Below, one piece after another: positions 32,224 through 41,685 of a DNA stretch of 64,000 bases. This DNA is from Eremomyces bilateralis CBS 781.70. Its lineage: Eukaryota > Ascomycota > Dothideomycetes > Eremomycetales > Eremomycetaceae. Position 1 is the first letter of the stretch. Every line of letters starts with the position of its first letter. The translations under genes and the position numbers were made by a program. The notes under the pieces were generated by a model. It saw nothing but the letters and a program-made list of their open reading frames with translations, searched no databases and was not told where the DNA came from. Location: the NCBI RefSeq assembly GCF_010015585.1, contig NW_022985071.1, forward strand, positions 124,001-188,000, written 5' to 3'.

Positions 32224-33424
32224 TTAGAGGATCGCGTGAGCGCTACAGTAACTCACGCTACTATCCCTCACGTCCACGCAATCACTACTCCTCTCATACC
32301 TCACGAACTTAAACCTCCCACCTTCGTCAGCCTCGGAGCTCGGATTTGCGGTCCAGAGCTGCTCGATCGCCGCCATCATCACACCGATAGGATGCCTTCC
32401 ACAGACTGTATTTCCCGTCTCGTGTAGGACGGACAGGAATTCGTCATGCTCCCCTGACTCCACTGCGTCCATGCACATCTGGTCAACCAGCGCGATGCTC
32501 TCGTGGATTCTGGGGTTGGATGGTCGCTTGCCCGCTGAGCGGAGATTGTGAGCGGTGCCATCGGGAGTGCGGTAGTATGTGTATCGGAATCGCTGACCCC
32601 AGTGGCAGAAGTCTGAGGAGATGATGAACACGTTGGACGGGTCGGATAAGTAAGGTGCAAGCAACGCCCCGTACTGTTTCTCGGTCGCGGGTTCAGTAGA
32701 TCCGACGAGAATAGGGACTAGCTTTGGAAAGGCAGATGGGCTCGAAAATGCTCTAAATCGTTTGGCCGAGAGTTAGCACAGAATAGGGAACGAGATCGAG
32801 TTCAGAAGGACTGACCGGGAGCACATCTTGTAGATGTACGGTAGATGCATTTCCAAGCTATGCTCTGCTTCGTCGGTGTCAATAGACATCCTATCGAAAT
32901 GTCCGGACTTATCAAGCTCCGCAACCGTCGCTAGGTCGATCTGAAGGTCTCCAAGGGGGGTTTCATAGGCTCCGCATCGTGATAGCGCGCATCGCGAGAG
33001 GTAATAGTGATGCGAAGGACCAAGCAGAAAGATCCGCTTCCTGTTGCCGGTCAGTGGCGATCTCTCATGATATTGACATCGAAGATACTCACGCATTGGA
33101 GAGATCCAAAGCCTTATACGCCCATGCCGCTGCAGGTCCTGAATAGGCGTATCCAGCATGCCTGCAGAAGTCATGGTAAGCCCTCCATCCGCTCATTCTC
33201 TGGCAAACCAGCCGAGTTGCAGGGCCCTACGGTGCGATAATTGCTCTTGCTCCCGACGAAGGGATGGACACCGGAGCTCCTTTGGAAGACTCCGTCCCGA
33301 TCGGGGTGGTTGAGGCGGGCACAGCGTCGAGGAATCGGTCAAGTTGAGCGGACAGTCCTGGCCCGCTGCTGTCGTACCATGACCCCGCATGTGAAGCGAT
33401 CCTAGATGGCTTTGGGGGACTCAT
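32224..33424 (-). CDS. MEMO1 family protein (Mho1-like)
   Basis: Four exons on the minus strand: 33424-33231, 33161-33093, 33040-32816 and 32752-32224, with introns of 69, 52 and 63 bp; the frame closes to 338 aa. ATG 33424 gives [17 protein letters not shown], the family N-terminus with its conserved His. Then follow [69 protein letters not shown] and a final [10 protein letters not shown]. These carry the conserved His/Cys residues of the MEMO fold, related to metal-dependent dioxygenases, where copper/redox activity has been described. In fungi the physiological role (S. cerevisiae MHO1) is unclear. An in-frame ATG further upstream is less likely, since it would add an unusual hydrophobic extension. 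The Crypton-like transposon lies just upstream of its promoter. Confidence 0.93.
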
Positions 33425-34002
33425 CGTGCTAGAGGCATTCGGATGCGAGGATATGGTTGAGATTTTGTAGTAAAGGTGAACGCAGGACGAAAGTTTAGAA
33501 ACAAAGGACAATGGTGTAGTTACGGGATAGAGAAGTACTGGGGCAGCTTTAATCTCGAAGTGTGATATCACCAAGATCATGACCCCACCATCCCGAAATC
33601 GTGGGGGAGTCGGGGTAATCCCTGTGAGTTAGTTGACAGGTGGTGACGGATATGTAACCAGTTATCAAGGGTCAGCGCCACGGGTTATGGCGCGCCAAGG
33701 CCGCCTGATAACCCAGCCTCTCGCGCCAGCGACCGCAGCGCTGCCCCCTTGATATACCACTTATCTGAAGGCCTTCGCGGTGGCTGGGTTATTGGCGAAG
33801 ACATGGCGCAGCGTTAAGCCCTTTGCAGTAAAGCGTCGGTGGAAACGATCGCTATATACGGTATAGCTGTGACTTGGTGGCGCTTAGCTCAGGCATTTCT
33901 TCCCCCTCCCCTCCTTTCGCGATAGAACGAGCCATTCGCGATCATACAGATGAATAGTTTACTCGAATTATCCCCTACCTACCGCCATTAGACCGTGAAG
34001 AA

Positions 34003-36334
34003 ATGCCTCCTAGCTCGCAGCTCTCTATAGAGCATGCGATCGAGCTGAACAGCCGTTTAAATGCCGCGACACAACGAGCCCTTGCAACGCCAGATGGCAG
34101 AGTAACGAGTACGAGGAGAATATATGAGCCACGACAGCAAGAGTTTATTGTGAGAAGCGCTTTCGTACGGGAAATCCAACGAAGGAGGAGGCTAATTCGG
34201 TTAGGCGTGGTGCCAGAAGAACCAGTGCAGCGACGGTATACTCGTTACCAGTGCCAAGATTACCCTCTTTCTAGAAGAAGAGGTTATCGGTCGCATCGCA
34301 AAGCCGACCCGGCCAGGCCGGAGGCTGAAGCAGCCTTGTACGGACACGGATGGCAATCCGATCGTGCAAACGCTCGGAGCTCGATCGATTGAAACGTACG
34401 TTTCTGCGATTATGGAGCTGTGGAAAGTGCAGCACAGCCTTGCTCAGAACCAAAATGTCCCCGTCCGGTCGTACGCGTTGAAGCAGCTGCTGCAAAAGCG
34501 TAAGATGGCCGAGGCGGCCCGCAAGCGAGAAGAGTACGTTGATCGCGGTGCTGGCACACTGCTCGACGGCTATTCGGAAGAAGAGTTCGTACGATGTATA
34601 CGAGGCTGCTGGCAGCCCGAGGCGTCTGAAACGTCCGTCCTGGCAGGCCAGAAAAGAAAGCGAGAGAGACCGACATCGCAGGCCTACAGCGGATGGCTTC
34701 GTACGGCAGTCGATCTCCTCTTCTCGCATAACATGTTTCTGCGTGGGGAGACTGTACGAAACGGAGAACTGCCTGATCTCTTCGCCGTCCCGCTGCAGAA
34801 TGAAGGAGCAACAGATTGCCGTGTTCTCTGTATGATTGTAGACAACGGGAAGACAAACGCCTTTGGAAAGCTAGAGTACGGTGTTACCGTACGACACAAG
34901 GAGCATTGGAAATGTCTAGTCTCTCAGTTGGCGTTCTACCTCTTCTTCCGCTGGGACCTTGAGAGAGAACCGCCGCCGACCTTCAAGCAGCGCTCGGATT
35001 GGTATCGTACGAAGATTTTGAAAGGTGGCCAGAATACCCATCCTCTCTCGTACGCTACTCAGCTGCAGTGGGTCAATGGGATCTTTGACCGCTGTGAGGT
35101 CTCGTCATACAAGAAGACGCATGCCGGACGAAAGCAAGGTGCTCAGCATGCGGAGATGCTTGGTGTCAGCGAATCTCAGATTCAGAGAGCGGGACGATGG
35201 AATTCGGATTCCATGTCGAATGCATACCTCAGCCATATTCCCCGAAAGTTCGTACGAGCAGCCGCTGGCTTCCCTCCCAGCGGCCGAGGAGACTACTTCA
35301 TTCCGCGAGCACAGATCCTGCCTCCTGAGACGCTCGTACGGAAGATCTGGCCATGGGTGGACGAGTGGATCGAACGGTTCCAACAGAATGAGAACACGGT
35401 GCGTGATGATCACCAGTTAGACGAACAGGATGAGGGAGATCGGAATGACCTTGCTGGAAAGGCCTTCCTCCGGCTACTTGATTATCTTCGTACGGTGCTT
35501 CTTCAGGACTCCGTCCTAATCCGCGATGAGTTTCCACGCCACCCTCTCTTCCAGCATCCGATCTTCTCTGATCCGGAGTACCTTGACTTTATGCGGAGGA
35601 TGAGGCAAACTCTTGCTGCTGAAGTGGTTCCACCGCAAGATGTACTCGTACGACAAGCTGTTCCGATAATTGCAGATCGATTGAGTGTGATGGAGACCAA
35701 TCTTGGACAGAGATTACAAGAGATGTTCGACTCTCTTCGTACGGAGCAAGGCCGTCAGCGTACGGTTCTAGATGGTGTATTCAGTGGCAGAACACCTATT
35801 TACCTTAATGTGGGACACTCATCCTTACTCCAGGATCCATTTCCAGCGGTTCGGACGGCCGCTCCCGGCACGAGAATACCTTCAACGCCGGTAATAGAAA
35901 CTCCGGTTTCTATCGCACGCTCCACTCCGACTACCTCTTCGGCTCCGCCGCTATTGGCTATTAGCCCTTCTACCGTACGACCGCTACCTGATCGACCGAT
36001 AAAAGAGAATGGAGAGCCAATCTATACTATGTCTCGTACGGTAGAAACTGTTGGTCAACTCTGGCGAGAGTGGTTTGAAGGATTTGCACCTAATCCTTCC
36101 GTACAAGCGTTAGAGTTAAGGTATGGCGCCTTATGGCGACAGAAAGATTCAGAGAAGACGTGGTATAGTCGTAGAAAAGCTATTATTGATTATATCCGTG
36201 TAGTATCTGAGGCGAAGAGAATACCAGCTCTGCTTGCGGTAACACGGTTGGAAGAGGTACGTACGAGATCAAAGTGGAGTCTACATCATCTCTACAAGGA
36301 GATTGCTCAAAAAAAGAGTAATCTACTTGGATAA
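34003..36334 (+). CDS. Crypton tyrosine recombinase with GCR1-type C-terminal domain
   Basis: Two exons, 34003-34149 and 34205-36334. The 55-bp intron (GTGAGA ... branch GCTAAT ... GTTAG) restores a continuous frame: RRIYEPRQQEFI joins AWCQKNQCSDG and then ITLFLEEEVIGRI. Product 758 aa. The N-terminal SAM-like/core-binding part has the typical YEPRQQEF and ARSIETYVSAIMELW blocks. The catalytic domain resembles the Ndc10_II/Crypton YR fold with Arg255 (TDCRVLC), His355 and Arg358 (KTHAGRK) and Tyr390 (SNAYLSHIPRK), i.e. the R..HxxR..Y set. A Ser/Thr/Pro-rich linker leads to a GCR1_C-like DNA-binding domain at about 650-725 (VGQLWREWFEGF, TWYSRRKAIIDYI). The protein would cut and rejoin element ends through a phosphotyrosine. 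No stops or frame breaks are seen. CGTACG occurs 16 times in exon 2 in all three codon phases. Confidence 0.9.
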
Positions 36335-36377
36335 GCTCTAAGATTGATAGAGGAGGTGCTTGTACGATAATAAATTA

Positions 36378-36676
36378 ATTTGGAATCAAGCAGGAGGAAG
36401 TAAAATGAGGAGGATCAAGAGGATCAAGAAGAGAAGGAAGGGGAGGAGGAGGAGGAAGAGGAGGAGGAGAAGGAAGAGGAGAAGGAGAAGGAAGAGGAGA
36501 AGGAGAAGGAAGAGGAGAAGGAGAAGAAGGAGGAGGAGGAGGAGGAGGAGGAGGAGAAGGAGGAGGAGAAGAAGAAGAAGAAGAAGGAGAAAGACGAGAA
36601 GCCTCGTACGAAGCGCAAAGTTAGAAAGATTCAACTTTCAGGCCCTGTAGAGCGAGCGAAAAGGCGTCGGAATTAA
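36378..36676 (+). CDS. Possible Lys/Glu-rich protein or downstream exon of the Crypton
   Basis: Downstream of the recombinase, a purine tract (about 36400-36600, GAG/GAA/AAG/GGA units) is open in the frame that reads EEDQEDQEEKEGEEEE..., then K/E repeats. It ends DEKPRTKRKVRKIQLSGPVERAKRRRN and a TAA at 36676. The non-repetitive basic tail looks like a nuclear-localisation sequence and contains a CGTACG. There is no ATG in this frame, so it would need a spliced start or may be an alternative last exon of the recombinase gene. It could also be simple-sequence DNA. The other frames give poly-Arg, or poly-Leu/Ser on the minus strand, and look artefactual. Confidence 0.3.
36424..36600 (+). repeat. 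GGA/GAA purine microsatellite
   Basis: Nearly uninterrupted purine run built of AGGAGG, AGGAGA and AAGAAG units with a recurrent 18-bp AGGAGAAGGAGAAGGAAG-type period. Confidence 0.9.
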
Positions 36677-36905
36677 ACAAAGGAGTTTTTAGACGTATCA
36701 TTATATTCCAATTATAGCGGATATCGTACGAAACTTTCATTAATTAGCATATACCTATAAAAGATCTGTTTAGTTTCACCGTACGGTTACTTGTCTTGAA
36801 CTCCACGTAGAGGAACAGATTCTGTCTAAGTACTATCAACAGCCCTGATAGCTAGGATGCTGCCAGTGCTAACATAGAAAGAGACCTTACGAAATTGAAC
36901 TTACA

Positions 36906-36947
36906 TTAATCACCTAGAAGGGTTTCACTTGAATCCGACCGTACGGA

Positions 36948-36978
<31 letters not shown>

Positions 36979-37295
36979 GCATCCTCGTCGTTATTCTCCT
37001 CTTCAGACGATTCTTCGTCCGAAGAATTATCCCAAGAGCAGCGCGTACCGTGGTCACGCCACTTACAATTACCGCAGCAATCACTAAAGTGAGCGATCGC
37101 ACGGCGGCACTCGGGGAAGGGCGTCAGGCCGCGTCGTACGCATTCAGTGCAAGCTGTCGGCGCCGCTGTCCCCCGGGATTGGATAAGGATGGCGTTGATG
37201 TATGACGGGCGGTGGCTTAAGATCTGCCCAGCCGATATCCGGTTGCGTACGAACCGGACGTGGACGCCGGGACCGGTAGCAAGAAGCTCCCGAGG
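36906..37295 (-). CDS. Cys-rich, poly-Asp-tailed protein carried by the Crypton (last exon; start unresolved)
   Basis: On the minus strand 37295-36906 is an open exon of 129 codons plus stop, preceded by a good acceptor (CACTCCCCCTAG). It encodes VHVRFVRNRISAGQILSHRP, then a Cys-rich block CTECVRRGLTPFPEC ... CCGNCKWRDHGTRCSW, then a Ser/Glu/Asp tail with a run of about ten Asp residues, ending ETLLGD. The six closely spaced Cys plus His suggest a small zinc-binding, possibly DNA- or protein-binding module; I recall similar CxNCKWRDH-type blocks in uncharacterised fungal proteins. A plausible upstream exon lies at about 37455-37341 (LRTGINLPRALVLF), joined by an intron of about 45 bp starting GTTAGG. 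No ATG was identified. The gene itself contains several CGTACG copies. It is oriented towards the recombinase gene (tail to tail). Confidence 0.5.
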
Positions 37296-37299
37296 CTAG

Positions 37300-38206
37300 G
37301 GGGAGTGGCAGAGAGCTACAAAGATGGGGTTACCCCTAACCTGCAGCGTACCAATTCCCGGAGTAGGAGGACCTACCGCCGCACCGTAGGTACTATTAAA
37401 CAAAACAAGAGCCCTAGGAAGATTAATACCCGTACGGAGTGGAAATAGATCAAATGCTTACATCTTCGAACGTTGGAGAGCACTGAAGGAAGAAAGAGAG
37501 AGAGAAAGAAAGGAGGAATCGAGTAGGATAGAAGCATAGACTTATAACGACACCTTCCTTAGTCAAATGAATCACTCCTTCCTTACGAATTCCTATTTTA
37601 GAAAGGGAAATTTCCACCTACGTACGAATTTCTATCTCAGAAGGCCCATCCTATTGTACTGTACCTTGGGTAGTCGGGATTTCAATATGACAAGGTTGAC
37701 TTTAGTTACTTGATACTTATAAGTCGATATGACTAACAGCTTACCGTACCTACTGTTGTTGTTATTGCTGTTGTTGTTGGTTAGTATAGGCAATGAGAGT
37801 ACCATTTCCGCGATGGTTGTTATGTGTGAAGAACTAGGGTCTTGGCATTTTTGCCTAATAACCCAGGCCATGACGCGCCAAAATTCCCCTTATGATATGT
37901 CCCAGTTAATGGATGCACACGCTCTGTGATACTTCGCATTGCGTTGTAATTCGGTTTTATTATCGTACGGTAAGCACCAGACTTTGTCTCAAATAGATCG
38001 AGGTAGAAGATGTGGCTAAACGGTGTGTATGAGGGAGCAATTATTATATCAGATGGCTAAATCAGCTACCACGAACAATGGAGGTCAAGCAACGCAAACA
38101 TAAACGCCACATCGCTTGACATGGAACCTGTCTCAACGAGCCCCATTCCAACCCAATTCAAACATCCACCGGGTATAATCATAATCAGTTATGTCTAAAA
38201 CGGGTA
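37300..38206. other. Right part of the Crypton and 3' flank of the helicase
   Basis: Holds the presumed 5' exons and promoter of the Cys-rich gene, a GA-rich run (about 37491-37515), a short GTTGTT repeat (about 37755-37780), three exact CGTACG copies and the probable right end of the element. No other gene is seen before the helicase stop at 38207. Confidence 0.5.
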
Positions 38207-41167
38207 TCATCTAGTCCTCGAAGGGGCGGAAAACGGCTGATTCACCCTCGACGACCAGCCTTGCACCGGTCTCCGCGTGCCCAACGTCCGCCTCTGCCCG
38301 TAACTCCCCATTCCATTGACCTGATCCATCGTGGTGGTGTGGAATGTCGCCGGTAAGATGTTGGTTTCTTCCGCTGTCTCGTCTTCATTCACGATGTCCT
38401 CCTCAGCCCGCTCGCATTTGGTGGGCGAGCTGCTCAGGAGAACATGGCCCTTTTCTCTCCCGGTGTCGTCATGCTCGATAGTCGTCGGACGGCCTGGTAT
38501 GCGAGATCGTTGGATCTTCCAATTTGGAGGTGCGGTAATACCAAGGTTGACCCTTTTCCTCGGTGGACTCTCGTTCATTTGGACTTGGGGTGGAGGAAAC
38601 CGTCCGCGCTCCTCCTTATATGAAGTCTGCGTCTGCACTGTCAACTCTCCCTTTCCCTCTTCTTCCTTCGCGGACTTTGCGCTGAAGAAGGCTTTGAGGG
38701 TGCCCTGAGTTTTTCCTTTGGCGAACGGTGCGGTTCGTTTCTGTGCGTTGGTATTGGTTTCCTGGTCCATCTTCGACCCGGATACTTTCGAAGCCGCCAC
38801 CACGCTTTCTTCTAGTTGCTTCATCTTTGTACCTGCGGAGATAAAGCTGAGCGGTAAAGTAGTTGAGGACATGGAGAATGCACCAGTATTGGTAGCGGTG
38901 ACGTCCACCACCACTCCGCTTGCGGGCTGGCTCTCTTCCATTCGTGACCGTTTGAACTGTCTTGCTCCTGGTAGGTTCGAGGCAACTTCCCACGACATCG
39001 CTTGGTAGCCGAGCCGGGATCCATCTAGAGGGTACAGGTCGTCCTCGATACGTTCAAGCGCTAAAGCACCGTCGATAACCGTTCGGTCTGAGGGACAGTC
39101 TCGTCGCAAGATCCGCGCAAGATCTTCGATGATGGCCATGGAAATGGACGGACCTTGCTGAAGACAATAGGGCTCCAGTTCTGGGACGGCGAGAAATGGG
39201 GAAACCGCATGCTCCGAATCGCTTTCCCTCGAGCTGTTCAGCGGACAGCTGAGATATAGCAGCGACTGGGCTCTTGTCATCCCGACATAAAGCAACCGCC
39301 GCTCCTCATCGGTGTCGTCCGCACGAGAATGGGGGATGGACCCGTCATAGACCCCGGCGATGAACACCACTGGCCATTCCAAGCCCTTGGCTCCATGCAG
39401 TGTTGAAATTGTGACTTGCTTCGTCGCCTCCCCATCCGCGTCTTTCAACTCAGCGTTGGAAGATAAGGCGACGTTCGACAAAAATTGGGCCAATGTCTCT
39501 TCGAGTGGAGAGGGGCCCGTTTCCATCTGTTCCAGAAGATCCTCATCAGGGAACTCGAGGCCTAATGCGTCAATCGCCGATATTTCTGTCGCTTGGGCAA
39601 GAAGTTCTTCAACGTTCGCCCATCTCGCCTCGAAATCCTCCCCCTCATCCTTTCCGGCTCCTCGCTTCTGTAGGAAACTTCGGAACTCGATCTTGTCAAT
39701 AATAGTCCCAATTAGGTTGACAAGTGAGAAGATTTCATCGCTTTCCCGTTTGATCTTACTCTGGCAAGTCAAGATGATGTTCACGAAGGATTGCATCCCT
39801 TTCAGAGCGGATGCGGATACCTTCGTTCGAACATTTCCTCTGCACTGTGCAATGGCAAAAACAAGGCTCCACAATGACACTTTCTTGTTTTCCGCCTCTT
39901 CCAACAACTCTCTAAGCGTTGCTTCGCCTATCTTTCTCGGCGGTTCGTTGATAACCCGGGCAAGCGCGTCGTTGTGATTTGGCTGGTTGATGACTCGTAA
40001 ATAATCCAGCAATACCCGGACCTCTTTACGGTCGAAAAAACGAAATCCTCCCACCATTCGGTATGGAATGCCCGCTTTCCCCAGTGCCGTCTCAATCTTC
40101 AATGAGAGGGCCGATGATCTGAGGAGGATGGCAAAGTCATCATGATGGAAAAGTGATCCTGCCAGCGTTTTGATCCGTTTAATTTCCGTTACGATCCACG
40201 CAGCTTCATCTGTCGCTGATGGGAGTTTTCGAAGAACAGGCCGCTGTCCAAGACAATGGGTCGCTGTAAGCGGCTTTTTGATCCGGTTTGCATCCTGCTG
40301 GATCACCTTGCTGGCACAACGGAGGATGGCCGCAGACGACCGATAATTCTGCTCCAGATGGATCGACAACGTATCTTTAAGGTCTTTCGTCATTCGGTTC
40401 AAGTTCTCAATCTCAGCGGAGCGGAAGCTGTATATGCTTTGATCCGGGTCGCCGACAATGGTAATTCGCTGTCGATGTTGGGCAAAGAGCATCATGAGCT
40501 CGTATTGGACAATGTTGGTGTCTTGGAACTCATCGATCAAGACCGCTTCGACGTTGGCTACGCACTCGGGGTGGTTGTGCAGCAGCTCCACGCATCGGAG
40601 GAGGATGTCATCGTAGTCAAGCAGGTTGGATGATGCCAAAGTGGCTTCATACTCCTCATAAATTCTCGCAAAATCCTGCTCTTCAATTTTTTTCGATCCA
40701 TGGAACTCTGCCGGACGCTTCTTCTTTGCCTTCGCTCTCGATATCCGGGAGGCGATCTTGCCTGCTTCCAAGGGGGATCGCAAACGCTTGTGGATACGTT
40801 TAACGATGGCTTTTGTGTCGGAAGAATCTGCAATGCCGAATCCCTTCTTGATCCCTATCAAATGCCCATAGGAAACCAGAAACCGCCTGCCAATAGAATG
40901 GAATGTTCCCAGCTGAAGTTTCTTCTCCAGCTCTTCACCAACGATACCCCGAATCCGCTCCTTCATCTCCCGGGCCGCTTTGACAGTAAACGTGCAAACA
41001 ATGATATTCCACGGCTTGTATCCTTGCTTGGAGATCAGGTATGCGACTCGAGCAGTTAGTGTTTTCGTCTTGCCGGAACCGGGAGGTGCCAGGACCTGGA
41101 GGGTGGGATGTGGGCTCGTGACGGCACATTTTTGCTGGTCATTGAGGTTTTGGAGTAGATCGTCCAT
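38207..41167 (-). CDS. srs2: Srs2-like UvrD/Rep family ATP-dependent DNA helicase
   Basis: A single exon, 986 aa, starting MDDLLQNLNDQQKCAVTSP (Q motif region). SF1A helicase motifs follow in order: APPGSGKTKTLTAR (I), GTFHSIGRR (Ib), LIDEFQDTN (II, DEFQ), IVGDPDQSIYSFRSA (III), LEQNYRS (IV), STLHGAKGLEWPVVFIAG (V) and DEERRLLYVGMTRA (VI). It unwinds DNA 3' to 5' and, by family knowledge, strips Rad51 filaments and limits recombination at forks. The C-terminal third is unstructured. It contains QGTLKAFF at residues 821-828, a match to the PCNA-binding PIP box QxxLxxFF. The promoter is shared with the divergent FKBP gene (about 520 bp). Confidence 0.93.
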   Translation of the reverse strand: MDDLLQNLNDQQKCAVTSPHPTLQVLAPPGSGKTKTLTARVAYLISKQGYKPWNIIVCTFTVKAAREMKERIRGIVGEELEKKLQLGTFHSIGRRFLVSYGHLIGIKKGFGIADSSDTKAIVKRIHKRLRSPLEAGKIASRISRAKAKKKRPAEFHGSKKIEEQDFARIYEEYEATLASSNLLDYDDILLRCVELLHNHPECVANVEAVLIDEFQDTNIVQYELMMLFAQHRQRITIVGDPDQSIYSFRSAEIENLNRMTKDLKDTLSIHLEQNYRSSAAILRCASKVIQQDANRIKKPLTATHCLGQRPVLRKLPSATDEAAWIVTEIKRIKTLAGSLFHHDDFAILLRSSALSLKIETALGKAGIPYRMVGGFRFFDRKEVRVLLDYLRVINQPNHNDALARVINEPPRKIGEATLRELLEEAENKKVSLWSLVFAIAQCRGNVRTKVSASALKGMQSFVNIILTCQSKIKRESDEIFSLVNLIGTIIDKIEFRSFLQKRGAGKDEGEDFEARWANVEELLAQATEISAIDALGLEFPDEDLLEQMETGPSPLEETLAQFLSNVALSSNAELKDADGEATKQVTISTLHGAKGLEWPVVFIAGVYDGSIPHSRADDTDEERRLLYVGMTRAQSLLYLSCPLNSSRESDSEHAVSPFLAVPELEPYCLQQGPSISMAIIEDLARILRRDCPSDRTVIDGALALERIEDDLYPLDGSRLGYQAMSWEVASNLPGARQFKRSRMEESQPASGVVVDVTATNTGAFSMSSTTLPLSFISAGTKMKQLEESVVAASKVSGSKMDQETNTNAQKRTAPFAKGKTQGTLKAFFSAKSAKEEEGKGELTVQTQTSYKEERGRFPPPQVQMNESPPRKRVNLGITAPPNWKIQRSRIPGRPTTIEHDDTGREKGHVLLSSSPTKCERAEEDIVNEDETAEETNILPATFHTTTMDQVNGMGSYGQRRTLGTRRPVQGWSSRVNQPFSAPSRTR

Positions 41168-41685
41168 TAGGCACCGAACCCAACATTGGCAATTGAAGGA
41201 AGCATCGATGAGAAACGGGTGATGTTCGATGATACGGCGTAACGCAACAGAGGAGGAGACGCGTCAAAAGCTGATATGACCAATTGACGTGTCCAAACGC
41301 GCTACCGACGCGATATCACGTGATAATTCTCGAGATTCTATTTAAGGAGGACAACACGGCCTTTACGAGGTTTTGAATATCTTGATGCGATATAAATCCA
41401 ATTAAAAAGTCATAGACAATCAACTTGAGTGTAGAAGAGCAAATCCGGATAAGGATGATGGTTGATATGTTGCCACATCTCATACTTCACAGGCCGTGAT
41501 TGGCCCCAGTTGCCTGTCGTGATGGGAACTTGTCGATCTTTCATCGGCTTTCTCTAAGTGCTCTCCTGAATACTCCTACTATTACAGTAACCTCCCAATT
41601 CGCCTCCATTTAAACTACAGTCGTTCAAGCGACCTGTACAAGCAAATTGATTCAACCTTAGCCACTCTCTAAACCAATTCCCACC
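41168..41685. promoter_or_regulatory. Divergent promoter region (helicase / FKBP)
   Basis: About 520 bp between two divergent start codons. A CACGTGA E-box-like word occurs near 41320, followed by TATTTAAG near 41340. No gene is seen inside. Confidence 0.4.

Larger units (their letters stand above)
34164..37970. repeat. Dispersed palindromic hexamer CGTACG, 26 exact copies
   Basis: Exact copies start at 34164, 34395, 34470, 34588, 34700, 34888, 35006, 35049, 35251, 35335, 35489, 35647, 35738, 35759, 35974, 36035, 36260, 36605, 36725, 36780, 36940, 37135, 37246, 37431, 37621 and 37965. One-mismatch relatives (TGTACG, AGTACG, CGTACC, CGTACA) add about ten more, for example 34108, 34337, 34533, 34753, 34875, 36100, 36361, 37044, 37347 and 37745. 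Mean spacing is about 150 bp without strict periodicity. The word occurs only about eight times in the rest of the window (for example 1401, 14224, 47864, 62702). Confidence 0.92.
33649..37990 (+). mobile_element. Crypton-type tyrosine-recombinase transposon, apparently whole
   Basis: This interval sits between the MEMO1 promoter and the 3' end of the Srs2-like helicase. It encodes a Crypton recombinase (34003-36334), a Lys/Glu-rich open frame, and a Cys-rich acidic protein on the opposite strand. It is marked throughout its coding part by the palindrome CGTACG. Cryptons are known to lack long terminal inverted repeats, and none is obvious here. Candidate end signals are a short direct similarity, GATATGTAACCAGTTA at 33649 and GATATGTCCCAGTTA at 37894, and an inverted similarity, GGCTGGGTTATTGG at 33782 with GCCTAATAACCCAGGCC at 37853. 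The exact ends are uncertain by a few hundred bases. The recombinase frame is unbroken, so the insertion is probably young. Confidence 0.75.

Noticed and set aside
36386-36634. Long poly-Leu, poly-Ser/Phe and poly-Arg frames over the purine tract
   Set aside because: They are alternative readings of one GGA/GAA microsatellite. Only the K/E frame continues into a non-repetitive tail, and it alone is listed, at low confidence.
34164-37970. CGTACG as a CRISPR-like or strictly periodic array
   Set aside because: Spacings range from 21 to 345 bp and no repeat longer than the hexamer is shared, so it is neither an array nor a tandem repeat.
33649-37990. Starship with a DUF3435 captain
   Set aside because: The recombinase has the Ndc10/Crypton layout with a GCR1-type C-terminus and a compact element of about 4 kb without cargo genes, unlike Starships.
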